Source: Clostridia bacterium
GTDB lineage: Bacteria; Bacillota; Clostridia; Christensenellales; Aristaeellaceae
Reading direction: 5' to 3'
Assembly: GCA_017469605.1 (NCBI GenBank)
Contig: JAFUGB010000085.1
Coordinates: forward strand, 1 to 29,571
Length of the DNA: 29,571 nucleotides
In this document: one piece after another, positions 15,963 through 23,236 of the stretch
Position numbering within the stretch: the first letter of the stretch is position 1
How the letters are laid out: the number at the start of each line of letters is the position of its first letter
Notes under the pieces: generated by a model
The model's input: only the letters and a program-made list of their open reading frames with translations
What the model was told of the DNA's origin: nothing
Database searches by the model: none
Translations under genes and position numbers: made by a program

Positions 15963-16098
15963 TTGCATAATATGGATGTTATATGTATAATAAATTGCCA
16001 TCCTTTGTTGACACACGATGGGCGGCGCTCTTTTCGTCTTTTCAGCGCAGTTGGCAGACCGCATTTGAAATCAAGGGCGAAAAGAGTTTTTTTATTTT
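15963..16098 (+). ncRNA. Candidate short transcript B (promoter plus terminator-like hairpin)
   Basis: Plus strand: TTGCAT (15963-15968), 17-nt spacer, TATAAT (15986-15991), 36 nt, then CTCTTTTCG (16028-16036) pairing with CGAAAAAGAG (16078-16087, one bulge), followed by a run of seven T, A, four T. A complete promoter-to-terminator unit of about 100 nt with no reading frame, lying between the esterase and tctC genes, both on the other strand. Layout parallels 13004-13112. The remainder of 15850-15962 shows only the esterase leader. Confidence 0.35.
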
Positions 16099-16099
16099 G

Positions 16100-16129
16100 G
16101 GCGTTCCCGCCCGAAGACGGGGACGCCCG
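16100..16129 (-). terminator. Stem-loop downstream of tctC
   Basis: GGGCGT (16100-16105) pairs with ACGCCC (16124-16129), extended inward by C/G pairs. It lies 15 nt past the tctC stop; on the minus strand it is followed by A-rich, not U-rich sequence, so it is more likely a 3'-end stabiliser than a classic terminator. Confidence 0.45.
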
Positions 16130-16143
16130 TTTCAGGAAGGATA

Positions 16144-17097
16144 TTAATCGATGTAGTCAGCCAGATAATCGGCGTACACTTCGGTCTGCGCGGTGTAGTA
16201 GGCTTCGGTCTCTTCGGGAGTCATGCTGGAGATTTCCAGCAGGGCATTTTCGGCATAGGTCTTCAGGGTCTCGTTGTCCAGCACCTTGGCCAGGCCGGCG
16301 TTCATGGCTTCGATCACAGCGTCGTCCACAGCGTTGGGGGCAGCCAGATAGAAGAACTTGGAGAACACCACGTCATAGCCCTGCTCCTTGAAGGACATGA
16401 GCTCCATATCGCCCATGGGGATGGTGCCCTCAGCGAAGGTGCCTATGCAGATGAACTGATTGGTAGTCAGATAGTCACGAACCAGACCGGCCTGGGTGCC
16501 GATCACGTCCAGGCGTTTGCCCAGCAGCTCGGTGATCTTCTGCGCGGCGGTGCCGGCGTCCACAACGTTGAATTTCACGTCTGCAGCAGCTTCAAAGGCC
16601 AGCACCTGCAGATGGGTGAAGTTACCGGTTTCAGTGGCGAAGGTAACTTCACCGGGATGCTCCTTCATGTAGGCGACCATGGAATCCACATCATTGAAGT
16701 TCCCGTTTTCGGCATTGATCAGGAAGGCGTTGGAATAATCCATGAAGGGCATGCCGGCCAGCTTGAAGTCATCCACGATGTTGAAATCGTACATGCCCAT
16801 CAGCTCGCTGGTGACACCGCCGTTGTGATAGAACACATAGCGGTAGCCGTCGCTGGGATTGGCCAGGCAATCCTCAAAGGCCACAGAGCCGGAACCGCCG
16901 GCCATGTTGGTAACGATCACGTCCCAGCCCAACTCTTCCTTCAGGGCGGCAGCCAGGGCGCGGGCGTTGGCGTCGGTATCTCCACCGGGGTTGGCAGGCA
17001 CGATCAGCTCAATGGAGCGCTCCGGCCATTCCGCCAGCGCGGATACAGCCATCAGGCTCATGATAGCTGCCAATAGGAGAGCAAGTAATTTTTTCAT
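16144..17097 (-). CDS. tctC: Tripartite tricarboxylate transporter solute-binding protein TctC
   Basis: A 317-residue extracytoplasmic binding protein of the TctC/BugE family. Signal peptide MKKLLALLLAAIMSLMAVSALA, then WPERSIELIVPANPGGDTDANARAL, the family hallmark for the ligand-binding loop, and later NMAGGSGSVAF, typical of the phosphate-like carboxylate-binding helix. No lipobox cysteine, so in a Gram-positive it may be retained by interaction with the membrane subunits or by charge. Start at 17097 follows AGGAGG by 8 nt; a longer frame to 17166 would cross the promoter. Encoded divergently from tctB-tctA over a 520-nt control region and preceded by its own -24/-12 promoter. Ligand is inferred to be galactarate, glucarate or a related diacid from the catabolic genes. 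Confidence 0.93.
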   Translation of the reverse strand: MKKLLALLLAAIMSLMAVSALAEWPERSIELIVPANPGGDTDANARALAAALKEELGWDVIVTNMAGGSGSVAFEDCLANPSDGYRYVFYHNGGVTSELMGMYDFNIVDDFKLAGMPFMDYSNAFLINAENGNFNDVDSMVAYMKEHPGEVTFATETGNFTHLQVLAFEAAADVKFNVVDAGTAAQKITELLGKRLDVIGTQAGLVRDYLTTNQFICIGTFAEGTIPMGDMELMSFKEQGYDVVFSKFFYLAAPNAVDDAVIEAMNAGLAKVLDNETLKTYAENALLEISSMTPEETEAYYTAQTEVYADYLADYID

Positions 17098-17121
17098 GAA
17101 GAAGTTCCTCCTTTGTTTTTT

Positions 17122-17135
17122 GAGGCTTTTGCCTC
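17122..17135 (-). other. tctC leader hairpin
   Basis: GAGGC-TTTT-GCCTC lies between the -12 element and the AGGAGG of tctC, so the mRNA leader can form a 5-bp stem with a 4-nt loop just before the ribosome site. Confidence 0.4.
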
Positions 17136-17149
17136 TTTGCTTTTTATCA

Positions 17150-17166
17150 TGCGAAAACCGTGCCAA
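17150..17166 (-). promoter_or_regulatory. Sigma-54 (-24/-12) promoter of tctC
   Basis: Minus strand reads TTGGCACGGTTTTCGCA. The -24 element TTGGCACG is perfect; the GG and GC doublets are separated by exactly 10 nt; the -12 is TCGCA against consensus TTGCA (one mismatch). It sits about 55 nt upstream of the tctC ATG. Confidence 0.8.
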
Positions 17167-17320
17167 TTATCCCCAAAAAAAGAAAAATGGGTTTTATATA
17201 TACGCTTTTTTCCATCCCTGATATAAATTTGTCTGTTTTTTATATTGTATGCAGTGAACTTCTTTGTCACCGCATCTTTTTGTTCATTTTGGCATTTTTA
17301 TCACCGTATGCATCAAAATA

Positions 17321-17364
17321 TTTCATAATGAAACGCAATGAAATTGCATATTGAAAACAATATG
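17321..17364. promoter_or_regulatory. Candidate enhancer sites for the sigma-54 activator
   Basis: Two adjacent inverted repeats, TTTCAT-A-ATGAAA (17321-17333) and CATATTG-AAAA-CAATATG (17347-17364), with further ATGAAA/TTGAAA repeats around them. They lie about 160-200 nt from the tctC -24 and 190-235 nt from the tctB -24, the normal distance for enhancer-binding proteins and nearly midway between the two promoters. That the activator at 8622-10535 binds here is inference. Confidence 0.4.
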
Positions 17365-17421
17365 AAACCCTTTGAAACCTTAAATGTTAATGCCTGGATT
17401 TTGGATGATGAATACTGAATG

Positions 17422-17437
17422 AATATTATATAATATT
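17422..17437. repeat. Perfect 16-bp AT palindrome
   Basis: AATATTATATAATATT is a perfect palindrome in the AT-rich stretch of the tctC-tctB control region, about 120 nt upstream of the tctB promoter. Could be a site for a bending protein or an operator; composition bias makes chance possible. Confidence 0.35.
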
Positions 17438-17538
17438 ATTGATAAGATTCAGCCACGAATGAAAAAACAAACGGAATTAAAAGCAATTCATTCCTTACTA
17501 TGCTTGCTTGAAAGTATAAAGTCTTGGCACATTATTTT

Positions 17539-17553
17539 CCTCAATTGTTGAGG
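17539..17553. promoter_or_regulatory. Inverted repeat abutting the tctB -24 element
   Basis: CCTCAA-TTG-TTGAGG ends one base before the -24 TGGCATG. A protein bound here would touch the sigma-54 holoenzyme site, so it could be a repressor or helper site. The other sequence of 17098-17617 shows no gene. Confidence 0.35.
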
Positions 17554-17554
17554 T

Positions 17555-17571
17555 TGGCATGATTTTTGCAT
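17555..17571 (+). promoter_or_regulatory. Sigma-54 (-24/-12) promoter of the tctBA-rpoN-gar operon
   Basis: TGGCATG-ATTT-TTGCAT, with GG (17556-17557) and GC (17568-17569) exactly 10 nt apart and a perfect TTGCA -12. It matches the consensus at nearly all conserved positions. Predicted start is near 17581, giving a leader of about 37 nt to the tctB ATG. Confidence 0.88.
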
Positions 17572-17617
17572 GGGTACAAATAAAGGCAATTGCTCATTAA
17601 ACTAAAGGAGGTATTCT

Positions 17618-18133
17618 ATGTCAACTCAAAAGCTGACCTTCAAAAAATGCAGGGATCTGATCCTTGGCATTTTTCTGCTGGCGTTGAGCGTGGTATACAT
17701 CATCTTTGCTCGGCAGATTCAAACCAGGCCCAAGATGACGCCCACCTATGCCAATGCTCAGGTGCTCCCTACCTTGTTGGGCATCCTGCTGGCCATCCTT
17801 TCTGCGGCACTGATCTATCAGGGCATCCGCAGCTTTAAAAAGGATGACGGCACAGCCGTCAAGAAAATGAGCAAGGTGGACCTGGTCTCTGTGGTGCTGA
17901 CTTTTGCCGCCATGTGCCTTTATATCGTGATCCTGCCGAAGTTTGGCTTCATTCTTTCCACCGTCGTTTTCCTGTTTGCTCAGATCACCATCCTGGCCCC
18001 GAAGGAAAAGCGAAACCTGCCGCTGTTCGCTATCGTGGCTGTGATATTTACCATTATCGCCTTCATCGCTTTCCGCATCGGCCTTTCCCAGATGCTTCCC
18101 CGCGGCCCGATCGAAGCGCTGCTGGGCTATTAA
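17618..18133 (+). CDS. tctB: Tripartite tricarboxylate transporter small membrane subunit TctB
   Basis: A 171-residue membrane protein with four predicted transmembrane helices (around 15-32, 48-66, 90-108 with 112-132, and 140-160), the usual topology of the TctB small subunit. Start ATG follows AAAGGAGG. Directly followed by tctA (16-nt gap). With TctA and the divergent TctC it forms a secondary carboxylate transporter in the cytoplasmic membrane. First gene of the long plus-strand catabolic operon and immediately downstream of the sigma-54 promoter. Confidence 0.88.
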   Translation: MSTQKLTFKKCRDLILGIFLLALSVVYIIFARQIQTRPKMTPTYANAQVLPTLLGILLAILSAALIYQGIRSFKKDDGTAVKKMSKVDLVSVVLTFAAMCLYIVILPKFGFILSTVVFLFAQITILAPKEKRNLPLFAIVAVIFTIIAFIAFRIGLSQMLPRGPIEALLGY

Positions 18134-18149
18134 GCAAGGAGGTGTCCGT

Positions 18150-19682
18150 ATGTCCATAGGTTCTTTGATTGCGGCCGGCTTTTCCACCGTGCTGACGCCC
18201 ACCGGCATCTTTCTGATGCTGATCGGCGTGGCTGTTGGCATCGTGTTTGGCGCGCTGCCCGGCCTTTCCGCCACCATGGCCATCGCGCTGTTCCTGCCCG
18301 TCACTTACGCCATGGCTTCTGCGAACGCTATGACCCTGCTCATGGCTTTGTTCATCGGCGCCATCTCCGGCGGTTTGATTTCCGCCATTCTGCTACGTAT
18401 CCCCGGCACGCCCTCCAACGTGGCCACTTGCTTTGACGGCCATCCGCTGGTGGCTAAGGGCCAAGCGGCCAAGGCCCTGGGCGTGGGCGTGGTGTTCAGC
18501 TTCCTGGGCACGGTGTTTTCCACCATCCTGCTGATGTTCCTCTCTCCCCAGATCGCCAAGGTGGCCATCAACTTTGGTCCCTACGAGTTCTTCTCCATCG
18601 CCATCTTTTCCCTGACCATGATCGCAACGCTTAGCAGCGGCAACATGATCAAGGGCATCATAGCCGGTGTCATCGGTTTCATGTTCTCCACCGTGGGCAC
18701 CGATTCCATCGAGTCCACCCAGCGTTTCACCTTCGGCATAACCAGCCTGAAGGGCGGTTTTGACATGCTGGCTGTCATGGTGGGCCTGTTCGCCGTGGGC
18801 GAGATCATCAGCGCCGCCGAGACCAGCCACCACAAAAACGATGAGGTAGTCACACAGCCCAGCATGAAGGGGATCAAGGGCTTCGGATTTACCGTAAAGG
18901 AATTTGTGGGCCAGCTCTGGAACGCTCTGCGCTCTGCCTTCATCGGCATGGGCATCGGCATCCTGCCTGGAATTGGCGGCGGCACCAGCAACATGCTGGC
19001 CTACACCGTGGCCAAGAACTCTGACAAGCACGCGGATGAACTGGGCCCCCTGGGCACCGGCCGCATTGACGGCGTGGTGGCCTCCGAGACCGCCAACAAT
19101 GCCACCATTGGCGGCGCCATGGTGCCCCTGCTCACCCTGGGTATCCCCGGCGATACCACCACGGCCATGCTGCTGGGCGCGCTGACGCTGCATAATTTGA
19201 CCCCGGGCCCTTTGCTCTTTGAAAACCAGGCCCCTGTGGTATACGGCATCTTTGCTGCCATGCTGATCTCTTCTGTGATCATGCTGTTCATGGAATTCTT
19301 CGGCCTGCGCATGTTCGTGAAACTGCTCAACATTCCCAAATACATCCTGCTGCCCTGTATTTTTGTACTGTGCACCATCGGCGCGTACAATCTGAAAAAC
19401 AACATGAGTCAGGTTATCGCCTGTATTCTGTTCGGCATTATCGGGTTTGCCTTCAAAAAATTTGAGGTGCCCACTACGCCCTTCATCCTGGGCTTCATTC
19501 TGGGTCCCCTGGCCGAACAAAATTACCGCCGCGGCTTGATGCGCACGGGTGGCAGCTTTATTCCTTTCCTGCGGTCTCCCATTTCCCTGGTATTCCTGGG
19601 GATCGCCGTATTTGTCATCGTTCTGGCTGCCACCAAGCCCCTGCGCCAGAAGCGCAAGGCGGCCAAAGCGGCGGCCAAGTAA
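18150..19682 (+). CDS. tctA: Tripartite tricarboxylate transporter large permease TctA
   Basis: A 510-residue polytopic protein of about 10-12 transmembrane helices. Family motifs are clear: VFGALPGLSATMA (first TctA repeat), RIPGTPSNVATCFDGHPL, and GILPGIGGGTSNMLAY in the second repeat. Normal length. Preceded by GGAGG and 16 nt from tctB. Carries the translocation pathway for the diacid delivered by TctC. It ends with a basic tail (RQKRKAAKAAAK). The following gene is rpoN after a 35-nt gap with its own AGGAGG, so the two are probably co-transcribed. Confidence 0.95.
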   Translation: MSIGSLIAAGFSTVLTPTGIFLMLIGVAVGIVFGALPGLSATMAIALFLPVTYAMASANAMTLLMALFIGAISGGLISAILLRIPGTPSNVATCFDGHPLVAKGQAAKALGVGVVFSFLGTVFSTILLMFLSPQIAKVAINFGPYEFFSIAIFSLTMIATLSSGNMIKGIIAGVIGFMFSTVGTDSIESTQRFTFGITSLKGGFDMLAVMVGLFAVGEIISAAETSHHKNDEVVTQPSMKGIKGFGFTVKEFVGQLWNALRSAFIGMGIGILPGIGGGTSNMLAYTVAKNSDKHADELGPLGTGRIDGVVASETANNATIGGAMVPLLTLGIPGDTTTAMLLGALTLHNLTPGPLLFENQAPVVYGIFAAMLISSVIMLFMEFFGLRMFVKLLNIPKYILLPCIFVLCTIGAYNLKNNMSQVIACILFGIIGFAFKKFEVPTTPFILGFILGPLAEQNYRRGLMRTGGSFIPFLRSPISLVFLGIAVFVIVLAATKPLRQKRKAAKAAAK

Positions 19683-19717
19683 TGTAAGCAAACGACAGCG
19701 GACAGGAGGTGAGGAGC

Positions 19718-20998
19718 ATGACCGAAAACAGGCTGGAGGTGCAGCAATCGCAAAAGCTGTCCCAGGGCCTGCAAACCGTCATCCACCTCCTTTCCCTGGA
19801 TCTGGACGGCCTGAGCGAATACATGCTGCGCGCTGTGCAGGAGAACCCTGCCTTGGAATACGTGCCGCCGCAGAAGTCTGCCCAGGACTATGCCATACAG
19901 GTCAAGACCCGTTTCCGCGGCAGCCGGGGAGATTACAGCGGTTCTGATCTGGCGGCTCCCACTGATACCGCCATGGAGGATCTGGAGCAGCAGCTGCGTT
20001 TGAGCGGGCTGGATGACGCCACGGTCCATATTGCGGAGCACATGCTTCACCTGCTGTCTCCCCGGGGTTACTTTACACAGGAACTGGATGAGTTTGCCGC
20101 GGAAGCGGGCGTATCCCTGGAGGATGCGCAAAAGGCCCTGGAGGCCGTGCAGTCGCTGGAGCCTGCGGGCATCGGCGCGCGTACGGTGGAGGAATGTCTG
20201 GAATTGCAGCTTCGCACCAGGCACGACGCCGATCCGCTGTGCTACGATCTGATCCGCATGCACCTGCTGGATATCGGCCGGGGCAACCTGCGCCAAATCA
20301 CCCACGATACCGGCGCCACGCTGGCTCGTGTGCGGCAATGCGTGGATACCATCCGCAGCCTGACCCCCGTGCCCTGCGCCCTGCGCGCCGAGACCGTGCA
20401 GTACATCATGCCGGAATTCTCGGTGGAGGTGGATGCTAACGGGCGGCTGGCCATCCAGTTCCACAATGATTACTATCCCTCCTTCCGTGTGGACGCCAAC
20501 TTTGTGCGCCTGGCGGATACGCTGCATGGCGAGGAGGCGGCCTACGCCCGGCGGATGCAGGCATCGGCCGCCCAGCTGATCCGCGCCGTGGAGATGCGGC
20601 AATCCACCATGGAAAAGGTGGCCCGAATCATCCTCAGGGAGCAGCATGCCTTCTTTCTGGGCCAGTACAGCCTGGTGCCGCTGCGCATTGACGAGACGGC
20701 CCGGGAAATCGGCGTTCACGAGACCACGGTGTACCGCGCCATCCAGGGCAAATACCTGTACTGCGCCCGGGGCACTTTTCCGCTGAGCCACTTTTTCCAA
20801 AAGGAAATTTCCGGCGGTACCAGCGCGGCCCGGGTCAAGGAAATCATCCAGGAGATCTGCCGGGAAAACGACAGGATCTCTGACCGGTCCATTGCCGAGG
20901 AGCTGGGAAAGCGCGGCATTACCCTATCCCGGCGTACGGTGGCCAAATACCGATTCCAATTGGATATAAATTCCAGCTTTCACAGGAGCAACAGTTAA
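19718..20998 (+). CDS. rpoN: RNA polymerase sigma-54 factor RpoN (SigL)
   Basis: A 426-residue sigma-54 factor. Region I is the Q/L-rich stretch at residues 6-50 (QQSQKLSQGLQTVIHLL, then ENPALEYV) that binds activators; the core-binding domain follows (SPRGYFTQELDEFA, LEPAGIGARTVEECL); then the helix-turn-helix (ETAREIGVHETTVYRAIQGKY); and the RpoN box SRRTVAKYRFQL at about 404-415, which reads the -24 element. Length equals Firmicutes SigL (E. coli RpoN is longer in the acidic region). ATG at 19718 is chosen over a GTG at 19709 because AGGAGG lies 8 nt upstream. It is third in an operon for sugar-diacid uptake and breakdown, not near the usual rpoN neighbours, and downstream of a sigma-54 promoter. 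It may be the sole copy or a second, dedicated one. Confidence 0.95.
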   Translation: MTENRLEVQQSQKLSQGLQTVIHLLSLDLDGLSEYMLRAVQENPALEYVPPQKSAQDYAIQVKTRFRGSRGDYSGSDLAAPTDTAMEDLEQQLRLSGLDDATVHIAEHMLHLLSPRGYFTQELDEFAAEAGVSLEDAQKALEAVQSLEPAGIGARTVEECLELQLRTRHDADPLCYDLIRMHLLDIGRGNLRQITHDTGATLARVRQCVDTIRSLTPVPCALRAETVQYIMPEFSVEVDANGRLAIQFHNDYYPSFRVDANFVRLADTLHGEEAAYARRMQASAAQLIRAVEMRQSTMEKVARIILREQHAFFLGQYSLVPLRIDETAREIGVHETTVYRAIQGKYLYCARGTFPLSHFFQKEISGGTSAARVKEIIQEICRENDRISDRSIAEELGKRGITLSRRTVAKYRFQLDINSSFHRSNS

Positions 20999-21016
20999 TT
21001 CAAAGGAGGAGTCATC

Positions 21017-22327
21017 TTGAGGATACGCAGCGATGGAACGGTCTCGCGGCTGCTGAAAGACGTGCCGCTGCCGGGCATGTTCCACGCCTCCCAGAAGTTC
21101 CCGGATGCGCACATTGACCGGGAAGACATTGAAAAGACCATCTTTGACGAAGTCAAGCGCTCCGGCATGAACGAGCGCATCAAGCCGGGTATGCGCATCG
21201 CCATTACGGCAGGCAGCCGCGGCATCCGAAACGTGGATGAGATCACGCGCTCTGTGGTGGCCTGCGTAAAGAGCTATGGCGCCGAACCCTTCATCGTGCC
21301 CGCCATGGGCAGCCACGGCGGGGCCACCGCCGAGGGGCAAAAGGAGCTGCTGGCGGGCTATGGCATCACGGAGGAAAAAATGGGCTGCCCCATCCTGTCC
21401 TCCATGGAAACCGTGCTGCTGGGGCACAGCGAGCTGGGCAAGCCGGTATACATGGATAAGAACGCCTACGAATCCGACGGCGTGATCCTGTCCTGCCGCT
21501 TAAAGCCCCACAACGCCTTCCGCGGCCCGGTGGAAAGCGGCACCTGCAAAATGATGACCGTGGGCCTGGGTAAGCAGATGGGCGCCGAGCAGGTGCATTC
21601 CGACGGCATGGACATCATCGCCAAAAACATCCCCACCATGGCCAAGGTGACGCTGGGTACCGGCAAAATCCTCTTTGCCATTCCCTGCCTGGAGAATGCC
21701 TATGACCAGACGCTGATGTTTGAGGCCATCCCCGCGGAGAAAATTTTGGAGCGCGAGCCTGAATTATTGAAGGTTGCTTTCGCCAACATGCCCTCCATTC
21801 TGGTGCGGGAAGGCGACGTGCTGATCGTGGACAAAATCGGCAAAAACTTCAGCGGGACCGGCGTGGACCCCAACATCACCGGCACCTTTTCCACGCCCTA
21901 CGCCAGCGGTGGCGTACAGGTGCAGCGCACCTGCTTCCTGGATCTGACCCCCGAGAGCCACGGCAACAGCCTGGGCATCGGCCTGGCCAGCGCCATCACC
22001 CGGCGGATCTTTGATCAAATAGACGCCGACGCCATGTACACCAACTGCATGACCAGCACGGTGATCAAATCCGCTATGGTGCCCTGCGTGCTGAGCACAG
22101 ATAAAGAAGCCATCCAATTCTGCGTGCGCACCTGCAACCGGATCGATAAGGAAAAGCCCCGGGTCATCCGCATCCAGAACAGCCTGCATATCGGCCAGAT
22201 CATGCTGTCTGAAGCCTATTACGAGGATGTGCTGGCAGGCAAATATCCCGGTCTTACGGCGCTGAACGCGCCTGAAGATATCACATTCAATAAAGAAGGC
22301 ACGCTCACAACGTCGTGGCTGCCGTAA
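21017..22327 (+). CDS. LarA-family nickel-pincer hydroxyacid racemase/epimerase homologue
   Basis: A 436-residue protein of the LarA (DUF2088) family, which inverts 2-hydroxyacids with a nickel-pincer nucleotide. Key residues of lactate racemase align by spacing: H100 (GSHGGAT), H165 (LKPHNAF), K178 (ESGTCK) and H194 (QVHSDG), against H108, H174, K184 and H200 in characterised LarA. The start is a TTG with AGGAGGA 6 nt upstream; no ATG fits. It lies 18 nt after rpoN and 15 nt before the aldolase gene, so is part of the sugar-diacid operon. The substrate could be galactarate, glucarate, glycerate or another hydroxyacid. No cofactor genes (larB, larC, larE) are in the window. Family level is confident, function is not. 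Confidence 0.82.
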   Translation: MRIRSDGTVSRLLKDVPLPGMFHASQKFPDAHIDREDIEKTIFDEVKRSGMNERIKPGMRIAITAGSRGIRNVDEITRSVVACVKSYGAEPFIVPAMGSHGGATAEGQKELLAGYGITEEKMGCPILSSMETVLLGHSELGKPVYMDKNAYESDGVILSCRLKPHNAFRGPVESGTCKMMTVGLGKQMGAEQVHSDGMDIIAKNIPTMAKVTLGTGKILFAIPCLENAYDQTLMFEAIPAEKILEREPELLKVAFANMPSILVREGDVLIVDKIGKNFSGTGVDPNITGTFSTPYASGGVQVQRTCFLDLTPESHGNSLGIGLASAITRRIFDQIDADAMYTNCMTSTVIKSAMVPCVLSTDKEAIQFCVRTCNRIDKEKPRVIRIQNSLHIGQIMLSEAYYEDVLAGKYPGLTALNAPEDITFNKEGTLTTSWLP

Positions 22328-22342
22328 AAAAGGAGAGAGACC

Positions 22343-23236
22343 ATGAGCTTCACACCCAAAGGCATCGTCGTCCCCATTGTTACCCCCGTCAACGCGGAGG
22401 GCAAGCTGAACGAAAGGGCCTACCGCGGCCTGGTGGATTACCTGGCGGAAAACGGCATTCACGGTGTGTTCCCTTTCGGCACCACCGGTGAGTTTTACGC
22501 CCACGACCAGGGCTTCTATAACGAGCTGCTGGCCCTGACCAAGGATGCTGCAGCGGGACGCATGCAGATCTATGCCGGGGCCAACCACATCACCACCAAG
22601 GGCGCGATCGCCATCGCCAAGGCCGTGGAAAAGGTGGGCGGCATCGATGCCCTGAGCGTGCTGACGCCTATGTTCGTCAGCCAGACCCAGGAGGAGGTAT
22701 ACGAATACTACCGCGCCATCGCCTCCGAAACCAGCCTGCCCATCATCATCTACAACAATAAGCCCAAGACCAACGTCACCGTGGAGCCCGCCACCGTGGC
22801 CAAGCTGGCCGAAATTGACAACATCGTGGCTGCCAAGGATTCCACCGGCGATATGACCAACGCCGAGGAGTATATCCGCCTGACCCGGGGCATGGACAAT
22901 TTCCATGTAATGATGGGCCGCGACACGCTGATCCTGGCCGGATTGCATTACGGCGCTACAGGCGCCATTGCCAGCTGCGCCAACGTGGCCCCGCGCATCG
23001 CCGTGGATATCTATGAAAAGTTCCAGGCGAAGGATTACGCAGGCGCCCTGGACGCGCAGTTTAAGTTCAGTGCGCTGCGCATCGCCACCAATATGGGCTC
23101 CTTCCCCGTGACGATCAAGGAAGCCTTGAAGCTCATCGGCCATGACTGCGGCGACTGCGTGCCGCCCATCCTGCCGCTGCATGAGGATCAGCGTGAAAAG
23201 CTCCGGGGAGTGCTTTCCGGGATGGGCCTGCTGTGA
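22343..23236 (+). CDS. DHDPS/NAL-family aldolase, probable 5-dehydro-4-deoxyglucarate aldolase
   Basis: A 297-residue class I lyase of the dihydrodipicolinate synthase/N-acetylneuraminate lyase fold. The Schiff-base lysine is K165 (VAAKDSTGD), the catalytic tyrosine Y137 (IIIYNNKPKTN), and the GTTGE carboxylate-binding loop is at 46-50. In this family KdgD dehydrates and decarboxylates 5-dehydro-4-deoxyglucarate, while aldolases split it. garR and garK are in the same operon, but no alpha-ketoglutarate-semialdehyde dehydrogenase and no HpcH-type GarL are present, so aldolase cleavage to pyruvate and tartronate semialdehyde is the more likely reaction. That choice is inference. Good ribosome site (AAGGAGAG); its stop overlaps the next start by GTGA. 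Confidence 0.85.
   Translation: MSFTPKGIVVPIVTPVNAEGKLNERAYRGLVDYLAENGIHGVFPFGTTGEFYAHDQGFYNELLALTKDAAAGRMQIYAGANHITTKGAIAIAKAVEKVGGIDALSVLTPMFVSQTQEEVYEYYRAIASETSLPIIIYNNKPKTNVTVEPATVAKLAEIDNIVAAKDSTGDMTNAEEYIRLTRGMDNFHVMMGRDTLILAGLHYGATGAIASCANVAPRIAVDIYEKFQAKDYAGALDAQFKFSALRIATNMGSFPVTIKEALKLIGHDCGDCVPPILPLHEDQREKLRGVLSGMGLL

Noticed and set aside
15990..16010. TGGCA on the minus strand upstream of the esterase gene, a possible sigma-54 element
   Set aside because: The base pair at the -12 position is TA, not GC; spacing fails.
17098..17166. 23-residue N-terminal extension of TctC
   Set aside because: It would place coding sequence over the -24/-12 promoter and before the signal peptide; AGGAGG supports 17097.
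17524..17540. A second TTGGCAC motif just upstream of the tctB promoter, resembling a -24 element
   Set aside because: Ten bases after the GG there is no GC doublet, so the -12 half is missing.
19709..19717. GTG start for rpoN three codons upstream of the ATG
   Set aside because: It overlaps the AGGAGG that is ideally spaced for the ATG at 19718.
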